Below, one piece after another: positions 12,696-23,977 of a stretch of 64,000 nt of DNA. The notes beneath the pieces were generated by a model. The model was not told the origin of the DNA. It made no database searches and saw nothing but the letters and a program-made list of their open reading frames with translations. Positions within the stretch are counted from its first letter, which is position 1; each line of letters starts with the position of its first letter. The position numbers were made by a program, and so were the translations under genes. Source of the DNA: Medicago truncatula (lineage: Eukaryota > Streptophyta > Magnoliopsida > Fabales > Fabaceae); assembly GCF_003473485.1 (NCBI RefSeq), contig NC_053044.1, positions 30,260,091 to 30,324,090 of the forward strand, in the 5' to 3' direction.

Positions 12696-14679
12696 TGAAT
12701 TATAGAGAAGTTGAGATAAAAAAAAATGTTGTTTTGTTGTATGAACAAAAATGGTGAAGATTGTGAAAAAATAAATAAATTGATGAAGGAGGGTGATGAA
12801 ATGAAGGAGAAGAAGAAGATGAGTATGTATTTAGAAGATGATATAATGAAGGATGAGAGGATATTTCTTAGAAGGTAAAATGAAGAAGTTGTGTATTTTT
12901 GTTTACTTTAAAAAAAGACATTTAATTTTGGGTCAGAGGGTGTGGGTTTGACTGGATGGCGGCGACACACACTGAGATATTTTTCTTTCTTTTTCTAATA
13001 AAATCTTGTTGCTCCAAATAATACTCTCTCTTTCCTTTTTATATAAATACAATTTGACATGAATGATAGAGAAATTTAGCCAAAATGGAGCAGCATGGCC
13101 ATAAGCATGGACATAGAGAAGGCACCTTAGGACAACATATTTTTAAAGGCACCTAAATTTTTATGTAAAATATTTACTAAAAAAGTTAGAGAGACATTAC
13201 AAAATCAAATTAGTAATTTATATGGACAACATCTCATGATTCGTCTAAGATATTCAAATTTAAAGGACCAGACTTTGTGGAGTAGCATTCGTTTGAGTTT
13301 AAATGTGAAAAGGTGATGTGTAAGTACTTTCCGGTCAAGTCAATAAGAAAGGAAAGAGTGACAAGTTTAGATGGGAAAGAAAGTGCACCTTACATTGTTG
13401 TGAAGGAATGTGTAGCCCTAGAAGAGGAGCCGTTGGATAGGAATGGAGACCGTTACAAACAATGTCTTTCAATGCATAGATTTGCCAGTTGTTTTGAGTC
13501 ATTTCGAATTGTTTAGGTGTTACGAACCGCAGAGGATTCAAATGTAAAAGATTGGTTCCGTTGGATTGAATCCTTGTAGAAATTGGCCATGAGATAATGA
13601 AGTATTGTACAATAAATCGGTCCGAAACAAATAAATAATTTTAAGAAAAAACTTGTATCTTTTTAGGAAGAGAGAACATTTGTATGTAAGTAAGTGCTAG
13701 TGTGAGACCCGTGCACTATATGGGGAATTAATGTATTTTTTTTTATTAAATGACTTAAAATAATATTATTTTATATTAAAGTTATAAGTATATAAACTAA
13801 ATTCAAAATAAAAAATTTATTATCATAATAATGTTTTCGGTCATGAAAAAATACATCACACAAAATTATAGTATATTTAAGTTATTTGACATATAAGTTA
13901 ACAAAAATTTAAAGTAACTATAGTATAAATTGTAAAGTTTCGATTACGACGGCTCTCAGCGGCCATTGCGACGGTGGATTTTGGTTTTTTAAGTTTCAAA
14001 TACGGTTACAACGTTGCTTCCTTAGGTGGTGGTTCGATTTGAACTGTGTCAAGATAGATCTCACTGTTGTTGTTCATGTTTGTGTTAGTGTTTTCTCAAG
14101 ATCTAATTTTTGTTGCAAGGAATGATGGTGACTGCCTTGCTGATCGTCACCAACGGTTCTGTTATAAAATGTGTTCTTCTTGCGGTCTGTGTTGTTTGTT
14201 TTGAAACCTGAAAGGGTTTGTTGATGGTTACTCATCCCATATCCGATTTTATTGGTTTCCTCATGCGCAATTCCAATTCGTTTTGAGCTCTAATCAGTTT
14301 TTCATTTTGGACTAATCTCACAATTTAGGTTCATCATGTTTTCTAGAGCTTGTTGGACCGTTTGGATAGAAATAGTTGAGAGTCTCATATTATTGGTCTT
14401 AGTAAACTGTGGGTGAGTGGATTCATTTTCGTGTTGATGGATATATACATTTTTCATTATCAAAATCTGAGACCGGTGCTCGTCAGCTCACACACCTCTT
14501 ATTTTTTGCAATTAGGTTTCACGCGCTTATTTTTTGCGCTTACATATGTTTCTATAACTCCGTCATTTTGTAGTGGACATCTATTGGACTGAGGCAGCCA
14601 ACCCCCTCTCCAACAAGTCAACCCTAGTTTTTTCTCTCTAGGTTTTCTCTTCCAATGATTCAGATCTTGAGGAGATGGC
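12696..14679. other. WRKY 5' region and relic DNA, no gene seen
   Basis: 12696-13050 is the WRKY leader and promoter, purine-rich on the plus strand. From about 13140 to 13680 there is a relic with a 67-codon plus-strand ORF (13313-13516) beginning MMCKYFPVKSIRKERVT, unknown to me and followed by stops. From 13920 to 14670 the GC content is higher, again without a recognisable product. Confidence 0.35.
13038..13045 (-). promoter_or_regulatory. Possible TATA box of the WRKY gene
   Basis: On the minus strand this reads TATATAAA, about 343 bp upstream of the WRKY start codon, which would leave a 5' UTR of about 300 nt. A TTGACT W-box core lies at 12948-12953 on the plus strand, between it and the ATG; WRKY33-type promoters are known to be autoregulated through W-boxes. 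Tentative; no transcription start can be seen from sequence alone. Confidence 0.35.
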
Positions 14680-14880
14680 ATATTTGACCAAGAGATCTTT
14701 TACCTGACCAAGAAGAAAAGGTTTCCAGGTAGGAGCAGTGGTTCAAAAGGATCAAGTTTCAAGAACAAGAAAGAAGATCAAAAGGGTTCGTCAATTACAA
14801 AAAGCCTAGTCATTTAGTTGTTGATTGTCAAGAGTTACAGAAGGACAAGTCAAATAAGGAGAGCACGTTCGGTTTTTTTT
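14680..14880 (+). mobile_element. Ty1/copia gag relic around the zinc knuckle
   Basis: Read with frame changes, the segment gives MAYLTKRS, then GRSSGSKGSSFKNKKEDQK, then a degenerate CCHC knuckle (FVNYKKPSHLVVDCQELQK). This matches the gag region of legume copia elements, in which the knuckle is CFNCKKPGHFIADC. The first two cysteines are lost (Val and Tyr) while His and the last Cys remain. No integrase, reverse transcriptase or LTRs were found nearby, so it is a fragment. Confidence 0.6.
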
Positions 14881-16660
14881 CTTTTTCTTTCTAAGTTTCA
14901 ATATTGTACACTATGTAATAGAGAATACAATGACAACATGTTTTCCGAGAAACATTGTCCTCGGTAGTTCCTCGATATGTAATCTTGAAAACCGTGTTAA
15001 ACTGATTATGTAGCTGGTGGAGCAGAGATTCCTGACACGTGCATACGAGGAAATTGTTCCTTGAAAAACCTTTATTTTAGCAAGAAACAAAGTTTCCTCG
15101 AAATTTGTTGGTCGGAATTACCTTCATTTCTTGTAGTGATGGTCGGCTAGCCAAAGATGATGAGTGGCAAATGACTTAGAAAAGATTGATATTTTATTGA
15201 ATTATTAGTATATCCAACAATGGCAGAAGATACTCTATAAACTGTAATCGTTGATTGTAATGGATTAAGTTCTTTTCGAGGAAAAGGAAAAGTCACTTTT
15301 TCAGAAGTGGACTGAACTAACTATCAGATTATATAGTGAACTAGTTCTTTATGTCTTGTTTGTTTTACTTAGAATCAGTTCTTTATGGTTTAACTCTATC
15401 TTACTTATCTTCTTTTAAATAGAGTTAAATGATTTGATAAATTACTTATTTTTGTCTAGAAAGCTTCCTAGCTAAAATCCTTAATCAAACAAACATTAAA
15501 ATAATCACGGTTGTCTCTCTAAAAGGTTTTAAAATTGTAAACAAAATTCAAAATCCCTTTTCTTGTATTTTCTCCACCTTCAAAATGTATATGTGAGGGA
15601 CTGAGGGTTAGAAACTCAAAGTTTACGAGGGTCTAATTACCTAATGTCATATGTGTATAAAATTAGAAATTTAATATGCGGTTTAGGGGTAATTATTTAA
15701 TATCAAAAGCTACAATGCAATTTTTTTTTATCGTAACTAATCACTTTCATGTGAGTCTCATGTTGTCTGCCCACCTAGAAATGGTGGCATAATATTTTGT
15801 CTCCACACCTTAGTACAATTAGAAGTTAGTATTGGTTCCTTAAAAAAGAAGTTAGTGTTGGTACACACCTAAAGCACTTGATCAACTCTGATTCTTCTCT
15901 AAAGACACCCTTTGATAGATCTTGAAGGAGAAATTAAAGCGTTATATTATTCCCCTCTTAGATAGAAATTTTACATATTTTAAAACACTTTTTAGATCTT
16001 TAGCAACGCGATATTACATAGTGCTATCTAAAGCCTAGAAAAGTGTTATCTAGATCATTATTTTGCATGGAATATGTGATTTGGTTGCCTTACTAATGAG
16101 ATCTTCAATCGAACCCTCTTGAGATTCTTGTTCTTCGTAACTTATAATAGTTTGATTTTGATGGTTTGAAATATCATCTGCACTCCCTAACTTTTACTCC
16201 CTCTATTCCTTTTTACAATTTTTTTTTTTAACTTTTTATACAAACATCGCAATCAATTTTTTTTTTTTTTTTTTTATAATTTTGATACCATTATTTATCT
16301 TTTTATTATTATACCCTTAATCATTTATTTTATTATTTCATTTGTCTATCTCTCCGCAATAAATAAATAATGGGATTTTTGATCTAATAATAATAATATG
16401 TATTGCATTGAACTTTGAAAATGAGAAGTAAATAGGAACAAATTTTTCTACAAAACTGACAAGGAATAAGGAACAAAGGAAGTAATAATATTTTCTTTTA
16501 AAAAAAAATATAAATCACATAAACAAAGTCTTTATTAATTACTCCTTCAAAAAAAAGTCTTTATTAATTATGTTGATCAACATCAACAAGGTAAAACAAA
16601 ACATGACATTAAAACAAAGACTACATGTTTGAAACAAACACATGAAACAACACGAATCGG
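14881..16660. other. Intergenic DNA, no gene seen
   Basis: AT-rich and non-coding in all frames beyond chance length. Poly-T tracts lie at about 15721-15730 and 16259-16274. 16195-16485 looks like a decayed Stowaway-type MITE (CTCCCTCTATTCC at the left, GGAACAAAGGAAGTAATA at the right). Confidence 0.4.
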
Positions 16661-16673
16661 GACTGACTACCTT

Positions 16674-16806
16674 TTTTTTTTTGAATAAGTTAAATTAACC
16701 TACCCAAATTGACACTGGAGGGAATCGAACCTGAGACATCGAAAATGACCACACTCTCAAGTCTCCAGCCAATACCACAAAACCAACCCAAATAGGTTTT
16801 GGGACT
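16674..16806 (-). mobile_element. tRNA-derived SINE with 13-bp target-site duplication
   Basis: On the minus strand the element has GGGTTGGTTTTGTGGTATTG (box A-like), then GGTTCGATTCCCTCC (box B), and ends in an A-rich tail (poly-T at 16672-16681 on the plus strand). GACTGACTACCTT occurs on both sides (16661-16673 and 16807-16819), a perfect 13-bp duplication typical of LINE-dependent insertion. Related diverged copies lie at about 18706-18830, 32424-32540 and 33278-33380. It is not a functional tRNA: no acceptor stem pairs. Confidence 0.8.
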
Positions 16807-16923
16807 GACTGACTACCTTAATCACGCATAATTGATAATTAAGACATTAACAACCAAACAACTCAAATCATGAAAGACTTGACCTACAAACATAACCAAA
16901 CATAGCCTAAGTTTTCTGGAGAA

Positions 16924-18331
16924 TTATGGAGTAGCTAGATAAAATTCATTTGGATCGAAATCAATATCATCAAAATCAATTGAATCCTCTTGAGCTTGGA
17001 AATCCATTGAATCTAACTTTTGCTTGACTTCCTTCAATTGCTCGTTAATAAAGTCCGTAAAATCATTAGGATTGGTCAAGTGAGCATCACCAAAATTAAA
17101 TTCTTTGGTACACATATATTTCTCTATATATCCAGCCATTTCTTTCTTCTTGTTTTCCATCTTTAGCTTGTGATACTGATCTTGGGTTTTCTCAATTCTT
17201 TGTTTCAAGTAGCTCTCTAAATCCAGCATCCTTTTTCCTTGTTCATGTTCGGACAAATTCTTGAACCTTGACAACACATTTACTACTTCAGTTGGAGAAG
17301 GCCAAACCTCAGCTTCATGATGGTTTTCATCAGAAATGATTGCACAAGCCTCTATACCACAAAGGATGCTCAATTCCTTGATCATCTTCATTATACCTAT
17401 TGAAAAAATATATATATAAATGATTTATAATTGAGAGAAAATAAAAGTAGTAAATTATCAAACAAATGCAGCTTTTTTATATAAAACAATTAGGATAAGT
17501 TATGGTAGCCACCAATAAATTACCCCTAATTTTGTTATAACATAAATAATGAAAAACATCATGGATAAAAACTAATATTTTAATTTTTTTAAGGTAAGTA
17601 ATGATAAAGTTGACTACTTATTTATTTGTCCTCGTGAACTTAATTAAATTGGTAAGGACAATGCATAATATATGTAAGGTTCGGAGTTTGAAAGATTGGT
17701 AACACTCACATGAACATGCATCAGCTTATTAAAAAAATGAAAATAAAAAAGGAAAGTCATTAATAGTAGTAACGATTTCCATTAACAATTTAAAAAAAAA
17801 TGAAAGTATCGGTCATTCTCAATTTTTTTCATCTTGTGAAAAATCGCCCAAGTTGTTGGTGGCAGCCAGAACTTACCCTAATTTTGTAATAAAAAAAAAG
17901 TTGCATAAGCTTGATTAGTTAGATGCTTTGATTAAATATAAAAATCAAACTATTACCCTAATTTTTCAAATACTTTATATTTTATTTCTAATGGTAATCA
18001 ATATGTAATTACTTATGAACATGTTGAGAGTTCAATCATATATAAAAAAAGTAAATGGTTCTGCTGTTGTTGACCCAAAATTAATCTCATATAGCGGGCC
18101 TCAAGCGCCTAATTCATAAAGATGCCTCTGGACAGAAACCGATTATCAAAGATTATAATCATAGTGGGGTCAGAAAAAATAAAATAAACATGTATGTTAT
18201 AAAGTAATAAAACAAGTTTTTAATTGAAACTAGAGAAAAGTTAATCGCTAACCATTTTTTCTTCTTCTGAATGTTAACCTCCGATTTGAGTTATTGGTTA
18301 TGTATGCGATTTCCACCTTTCTTCTGCCCAT
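16924..18331 (-). CDS. Type I (M-gamma-like) MADS-box transcription factor, two exons, 183 aa
   Basis: Exon 1 is 18331-18253 and exon 2 is 17396-16924; the 856-bp intron runs from GTTAGC to AATAG and splits a Gly codon (G|GT). Exon 1 encodes MGRRKVEIAYITNNSNRRLT then FRRRKN, the basic start of a MADS domain. Exon 2 continues GIMKMIKELSILCGIEACAI, completing the domain by about residue 60, followed by EVWPSPTEVVNVLSRFKNL, as in AGL80/PHERES-type M-gamma proteins. The rest (about 85-183) is charged with coiled-coil potential and has an acidic tail. Family role: dimeric nuclear factors of female gametophyte and endosperm; the target here is unknown. Many type I MADS genes lack introns, so the intron inside the MADS domain is notable. 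Without exon 1 the ORF looks like a truncated gene. Confidence 0.85.
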
Positions 18332-19122
18332 AGTAGCGATGACTCAAAAAAAACGAGAAAGAAATAAATTTTGGAATGATGTTTGTGATTTTCTTATTAC
18401 TCCGGTTATTATGCTTAAATAGGCAAAATTTCCGTCACTAAAAACATTAATATTAAAAAAAAATTATCAACAATGTTTTACCAAAAATATTAAAAAAAAA
18501 ATTATGAATAGTATTGATTATGATATTTCATACATTAATTTTAATAAATATAATATTCATTATTTTTAATTTACATTACAAAGCCTAATTTTCTTTTAAT
18601 ATAATTTATTAAAAGAAGTTAATTAATTGTATGGTCACTAAATAATATATACTTTCTAGGTCCTAATTATAAGACATTTCTTTTTCATATTTCAATGTCC
18701 CTACTTTTAAAATATGTCAAACTAACTCACTGAAATTGACTCCGGAGATAATCAAATCTTACACCTTGAGCGAAGCGCAATTGAAACTCCTAAGTCAACA
18801 CCACCAAACCAACCTAAATGATTTTATATCTTTGTCCCTTAATATAAAATATTTTACAAACTTTCGTATGCATTAATTATTTATTTATAAAATACTTATT
18901 TATTTTACAATATGGAAACTTAATTTTTTCTCTTTATCTTAGAATATCATTAATTGTAGAGACAATTATGGAAAATTAAAACATCTTCCTATACAAGTTT
19001 ATTACTATAAATAATTGTTTTTAAACATATCTATGACATTTGTTAGAGTTTTCTTTAAACGTGACAATGGGATAGGGTGAGCTTTACCTCCTTCCCCAAC
19101 TCCTGACTTTCAACAAAAACCC
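18332..19122. other. Intergenic DNA upstream of the MADS gene, holding a diverged SINE
   Basis: AT-rich. About 18706-18830 is a decayed minus-strand copy of the same SINE family as 16674-16806 (inverted GGTTGGTTTGGTGGTGTTGAC and a damaged box B). No coding region is seen. Confidence 0.5.
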
Positions 19123-19131
19123 ATTTTCTTT

Positions 19132-19897
19132 GACCGGTGTTAGTCACACAAAAAAAAAAACAAATTATACCTTAGAATGACTAATATATCTTTTAACTAA
19201 AATAAAAATTTCAAATCAATTAAATTTACATTAACGTAAATAGAACATAAGTAAACTTAATTTACATTAACCTAAATTGAACGTAAGTAAACTGAATTTA
19301 CAAACTTAATTTACATTAACCTAGATTGAACGTAAGTAAACTGAATTTACATTAACCTAGATTGAACGTAAGTAAACTTAATTTACACTAACATCTTATA
19401 TACATACGTAAACTAAATTTACATTAACCTAAATTGAACATAAGTAAACTTAATTTAAATTAACCTAGATTGAATGTAAGTAAACTGAATTTACACTAAC
19501 CTAAATTGAACATACGTAAACTTGAATTTACATTAACCTACATACGTAAACTACACTAACCTCTTTTATATACATACACGTAAACTTAATTTACACTAAC
19601 TTCTCACTTAAAATCAAATTGACAGGCATATCTCATACCAAAATAAACAATAAACAAATAGAAACTCATCGAAAATGAAATTCACTAACCTTTATGAATA
19701 TAGTACAGATCAATAACAAAGATGTTGATTCAGATATTGGTTGCACATCTATGGTGATTTGTGGATGAAAGGGGATAAGGGTTCAGAATGATCATAAAAG
19801 ATGGATTTTTAAAAATTTACACAATTTTGATATTATAGTAAAATTTTAAATAAATTTAGGTGTAACTTGTTTTTTTTTTGTGTGACTAGCACCGGTC
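19132..19897. mobile_element. Non-autonomous Mutator-like element (MULE) with 9-bp TSD
   Basis: The terminal inverted repeats are about 41 bp: left GACCGGTGTTAGTCACAC then poly-A and CAAATTATACCT; right, inverted, GACCGGTGCTAGTCACAC then poly-A and CAAGTTACACCT (3 mismatches). The 9-bp sequence ATTTTCTTT flanks both sides exactly (19123-19131 and 19898-19906). TIRs plus a 9-bp duplication are the hallmark of Mutator-like elements. The 766-bp element has no transposase; its interior is mostly the minisatellite at 19215-19610. Confidence 0.85.
19215..19610. repeat. Minisatellite of about 36-bp units inside the MULE
   Basis: About ten imperfect units alternate AATTTACATTAACCTA, a (A/G)ATTGAACGTAAG core and TAAACTT/GAATTTAC. 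Some units are shortened or carry an ATACATACGTAAAC variant. Spacing is irregular and units are diverged, with no unique spacers, so this is not a CRISPR-like array. Confidence 0.8.
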
Positions 19898-19906
19898 ATT
19901 TTCTTT

Positions 19907-20166
19907 TAGGGTTGGAATTTGGGTCCCCATCCTTTAAAGAATTAGGTCTCCTCGACATGCACCCGCCCCTGTATGTATTTTATTTATTTGTGCATGTGTA
20001 CTGCTTTTTCAGATCTTTTTATACAAGACAAATTAATTAGTTACTAAAATATTATGTATTTGGTCTATATTATGAACCAACTATATCAATTTTAACATAT
20101 TTGTCTGTCACAAAAATGACAAGAGTGTATTAATATAATATAATAATGATGATGATGATGGTGATG

Positions 20167-20204
<38 letters not shown>

Positions 20205-21115
20205 TAAAATTTGAAAGACAAAATTATTATAATAAATATTAGCAAAAAGTGTTCGTCTTTTCACTCTTTTTATTGCGTTAACATGTGTAAATTATAAACG
20301 GATGAAATTTTGATTTTGATTAAAAATTATAAGTAGAACTATTTGTGACTTTCAAATTATAACAAACCCAAAAAATCATGTTTATTATTTTCAATAACAG
20401 TAATTTAATAAATATAATATAAATTTTTATGTTTTTAACACCATCAACAATATAACATTAATATAGAAAAATTTCTTTAAAGGTATAATTGAAATTATAA
20501 AGAATTCAACCCAAAATCTCAATGCCTTTCATATATAATATTGATAGTGGTGTTCCTATTGTCGTGGGATATTTCCTTTTTTAGTGGGATTTAATTTTTT
20601 TTAATTAAAATTTATAATAGTATTATTAAGGCTAAATTATACTAGAGGTCCTTTAAGTTTGAGGTTTGTAACAGATAGGTCCTCTAAGTTATTTTGGTTA
20701 CACAAAAATCTTTTAAGTTTGTAATCGTTTTCAATTTAGACCTTCTATTAACCAAACATTACAAAAACATTTACAAACTTAAATGACTTATGTGTGACCA
20801 AAATAACTTAAAGGACTTATATGTTACAAAGCTCAAACTTAAAGGACCCCTGATGTAATTAAAGATAACATAGTAAATTAAATAGTTTAAAGGAATGGTA
20901 AAATAGGTAATGAAAAAGTCAGCCCAAACTCATGTATTTTAAACCTATTGTGGTACATTTTAAGCCTGTTTTATTTATATATAGTATAGATGGTAAAATA
21001 ATAATGATTAAACAATAATAATTTTTTTTCGAAATATAATAAAATAATATTGAAATTAAATATCCTAATGAGATTTCCAAAACAAAAAAAAAATCTATTG
21101 AGATGATATTAAAAG
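19907..21115. other. Intergenic repeats upstream of twin MITEs
   Basis: Contains a trinucleotide microsatellite (ATG then AAT units) at about 20143-20206. There is a foldback element at about 20632-20860 with AGGTCCTTTAAGTTTGAGGTTTGTAAC-type arms, the same family as 33090-33480, 41462-41851 and 52052-52308. The segment about 20100-20155 (TTTGTCTGTCACAAAAATGA) recurs at about 21768-21830. No gene is seen. Confidence 0.5.
20632..20860. mobile_element. Foldback element of the CCTTTAAGTTT family
   Basis: The left arm carries GGTCCTTTAAGTTTGAG, GTAACAGATAGGTCC and TTATTTTGGTTACAC; the right arm carries the inverted GTGTGACCAAAATAACTTAA, ATGTTACAAAGC and CAAACTTAAAGGACC. It is a palindrome of about 230 bp with no coding capacity. 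Confidence 0.65.
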
Positions 21116-21285
21116 GAGAAAACTTAGGTACAATTTCTTAGGTGCTTTTCGTATAGTTCTTAATTAAATTTAGTATGATTTTCTCAAATCCATAATTTTC
21201 TCAAAGTTTATTGTATCGTAAAAAGATATATTTTTAGTTAAAAACCATACGAAAAACACCTAAAGAATTGTACCTAAGTTTTGTC
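21116..21285. mobile_element. TIR MITE, copy 1 of 2
   Basis: The ends are inverted copies: AACTTAGGTACAATTTCTTA then GGTGCTTTTCGTAT on the left; ATACGAAAAACACCTAAAGA then ATTGTACCTAAGTT on the right. About 170 bp, non-coding. A second copy lies 670 bp downstream in opposite orientation (21959-22135). Confidence 0.7.
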
Positions 21286-21354
21286 CATATTAAAATTCAT
21301 AATATATCTCTAAATATTAAATAAAATGAAATGAATATATGCATATAAAAAAAG

Positions 21355-21603
21355 GATTAATTAAGTTTTTAGTCGCTGTAATATTCACAGTTTTGTTTTT
21401 AGTCCCTGCAAAATAAAATCACACCTTTTAGTCCCTGTGACATTTTCCTTAAGCATTTTGGGGACTAAAAATGCTGATGAAAAATTTTATAGTAACTACA
21501 AATATTGATGAAAATTTTGATAGAGATTAAAAAGTGTGATTTTATTTTATTGAGATTAAAAATAAAATTCTGAATATTTATAAGGATAATTTACTTAATT
21601 AAT
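21355..21603. mobile_element. Foldback MITE of the TTTTTAGTCCCTG type
   Basis: The left arm reads TTAATTAAGTTTTTAGTCGC then TTTTTAGTCCCTGCAAAATAAAATCACAC. The right arm is inverted: GTGTGATTTTATTTT, GAGATTAAAAATAAAATTC and TAATTTACTTAATTAA. Non-coding. Confidence 0.55.
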
Positions 21604-21958
21604 CATAAAAAAATTAACAATGAGGCAGGTTCATGGACATCTGCATGGAAGATATCCTCCCACCCCACCTACCAAGACCGCGACTTTAAATTTCAGAGAA
21701 AATCTATATCCAAACCCAGTAAAAGTATTGTGTGCTTCTTTCTAAAAAAAAAAAAGTTGTGTCCTTATTTGTCTGTCATAAAAATGATAAGAGTGTATTA
21801 ATATATAATATAATAATGATAATTTATATTATATATAAAGAAAATAATATCTTTCAACTATTTCCTAAAAAAAAACCTCATTCAGCTGTTTTGGTTGACT
21901 TTTTCTTTTTCCAAAAATGCTGCCAATTTTTACTACAAATAGATAAGAATAACTTTAA

Positions 21959-22135
21959 GGATAAAACTTAGTACAATTCTTTAGGTGCTTTAATTTTCGT
22001 ATGGTTTTTAACTAAAAATACATCTTTTTATGATACAATAAACTTTGAGAAAATTATGGATTTGAGGAAATCATACTAAATTTAGTTAAGAACCATATGA
22101 AAAGTATCTAAGAAATTGTACCTAAGTTTTCTCCT
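21959..22135. mobile_element. TIR MITE, copy 2 of 2 (inverted relative to copy 1)
   Basis: Same element as 21116-21285 but reversed: its internal ACAATAAACTTTGAGAAAAT is the complement of ATTTTCTCAAAGTTTATTGT in copy 1. The terminal sequences AAACTTAGTACAATTCTTTA and CAATTGTACCTAAGTTTT-like are retained. Confidence 0.7.
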
Positions 22136-22384
22136 AAATTTAAATATTAAAAAAAAAAACACGATATATATATATATGCCTGGTTTTTTTTTCCCTTTAT
22201 CATTTAAAAAGTGTAACAAACTAGATGAGTATAGTTATACTAACTTTTTCATTATCTCAATTATACCTTTAAATAAATTTTTTTATAATAAAGATTGTTG
22301 TTGCTGTCATTAAAAACATACAACAACCTTCTACATTATTGCTTCCATTTCTATAGATTTTTGCCTAATAAAAAGTGTAGCAAA

Positions 22385-22946
22385 CTAAATGGAAGCCTCA
22401 TTGCTTCCATTTCCATCGATCTCATTGTGAATGTTAACCAAGATATGTTCAACATTTCTTAGCTTAAGAGTTTTTAATTTCTGATTTAGAACAAACATAG
22501 GGCGACCTTCTACATTAGAGTTCCAAAAATTCTGAATCAGTTGCTGACAATCTTCATGTAAAGTCCACATATGAAGGAATTTAAATTGGGATATGAAGCT
22601 ATTTTGAGATGTTTCAAAGTCTAGTAACAAAGGAAAGTAATCAGATTTATGCCTAACTAAGGTTGAAACATTAAGTGAAGTTGACATATGAAGCCATAAC
22701 TGGTTACAAATGACCCTATCAAGTCTACTATCAGTTTGTCTTGCACCTCTTCTACTATTAGTCCAAGTGTATTGAGCACCTTTTGTACGTAAATGAAAAA
22801 AAGCATTGGAGTCTGACCATTCAAAGAAATCCTTCGTGGGAATTCTAGCAGGAGGGGAATTTCCTCTGTGCTCATGAGAGCCAATAATAGTATTGAAGTC
22901 TCCTATCGTGCACCAGGGAAGGTTGGATTGATTTTGAAGGTTTTCT
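22385..22946 (-). mobile_element. LINE relic: APE-type endonuclease domain
   Basis: The minus strand encodes, across frames, LPWCTIGDFNTIIGSHEHRG (containing the GDFN motif), then FFEWSDSNAFFHLRTKGAQY, then TWTNSRRGARQTDSRLDRV, then SDYFPLLL. These are the ordered motifs of an L1-type endonuclease. The catalytic histidine of the usual SDHxPLL motif is Tyr here, and the region is frameshifted between about 22690 and 22750, so it is dead. The C-terminal part (22385-22687) continues as the linker to reverse transcriptase, but no reverse transcriptase follows. Confidence 0.75.
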
Positions 22947-23105
22947 AAGGGTGTGTTTGGTAAAATTAAGCTATAAGCTAGCCGATAGCTGAAAAGGTAG
23001 ATGATAGCTGAAAAGTTAGCTTATAGGTGATGACTGGTAGTTGAAAGCTTATAGTTGAAAAATTAGTTGATTGAAATTAAAGTGTTTGGTAAAAGTATTT
23101 TTATG
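22947..23105. mobile_element. MITE fragment splitting the LINE relic
   Basis: Starts GGGTGTGTTTGGTAAAATTA and contains several AGCTATAAGCT / GATAGCTGAAAA units; GTGTTTGGTAAAAG recurs at the right edge. It sits exactly between the endonuclease part and the N-terminal part of the LINE and so post-dates it. The TGTTTGG(T/A) ends resemble hAT-type MITEs; no clean target duplication was read. Confidence 0.5.
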
Positions 23106-23470
23106 GAAGTACAGAGGAATTAGTTATTGGTAAAAGCTCTTTCCCAAGGGCCTAGATTCTTCCAAACTTGAATTAGTTTCTCATTCAAGCCAACAACAGA
23201 TAGAGGAGATGATCCCTTAGGCCAAATGATTCTAGCGTGTAGATTATTTTTGCATGCTTCCATCCCTATTTCATATTATTCTTCTGGGATTGCTGCAGAG
23301 AATTTATCCCCTTTTAGGATAGGTTTAGGGAGCTGACTAGATGGAATATCACAAACATCTGACAAGGCTTGAGAAAAAATATCAGCACACATGAAGCCTC
23401 CCACCACCTTCACGTTAGCCTTGTTTTGACAGTTCAAAATTAAAACCTTCAAACTCAAATGCATTGACGT
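23106..23470 (-). mobile_element. LINE relic: DUF4283-type N-terminal segment
   Basis: The minus strand gives MHLSLKVLILNCQNKANVKV (end of a LINE linker), and in the distal part ARIIWPKGSSPLSVVGLNEK followed by LIQVWKNLGPW. The latter resembles the DUF4283 region found before the endonuclease in plant LINE ORFs. The order on the minus strand is scrambled by deletions and a stop at about 23275. Assigned by resemblance only. Confidence 0.45.
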
Positions 23471-23977
23471 TTGACCCTCTTTACAAATGAACCAATATCA
23501 TTGATAAATGTTTGACCCTATCCACTACCTCCAACAAATTATCTACTTTTCTATTGAAAAAAATGTTTATATTTTTTGAAAGGACGATATGATTTCTCTT
23601 TGATGTTAAATGGAAGAACTGCATTTGCATTCACATTTCCAATTGTACTCATTGATTTTTCATGTAGTAATTGAATGCATTCCGGTCCTGAAACTTGGAT
23701 TTACAAAAGTGCTAATGGGGGCGAGGCTTATGGGTCTTCAAATGGTGGTGATGGTTAAACATATCCACATCTTTCGCCTTGGAGGTGGGGTTGTACTTGA
23801 AAATGCTCTGACGCTCAAGTTAATATATATTTGAGGTCGTGACTAGGTTTAGAATGAAGCATACCTTAAAAGATGATGAAGTAAGGCTTATATAGTCTAA
23901 GAGATGTGTAATTGAGATTGAGCCACAACCATAAGTTGGACTTAATAATATGATGTATAAGGTGTTAACACCCAAGA
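23471..23977. other. Intergenic DNA, no recognised gene
   Basis: A 74-codon plus-strand ORF (23610-23834) has no recognisable domain; another frame reads HSGPETWIYKSANGGEAYGS, which I cannot place. Confidence 0.3.

Noticed and set aside
19215..19610. CRISPR-like repeated array
   Set aside because: Units are diverged, contiguous and without unique spacers, in plant DNA inside a MULE; it is a minisatellite.
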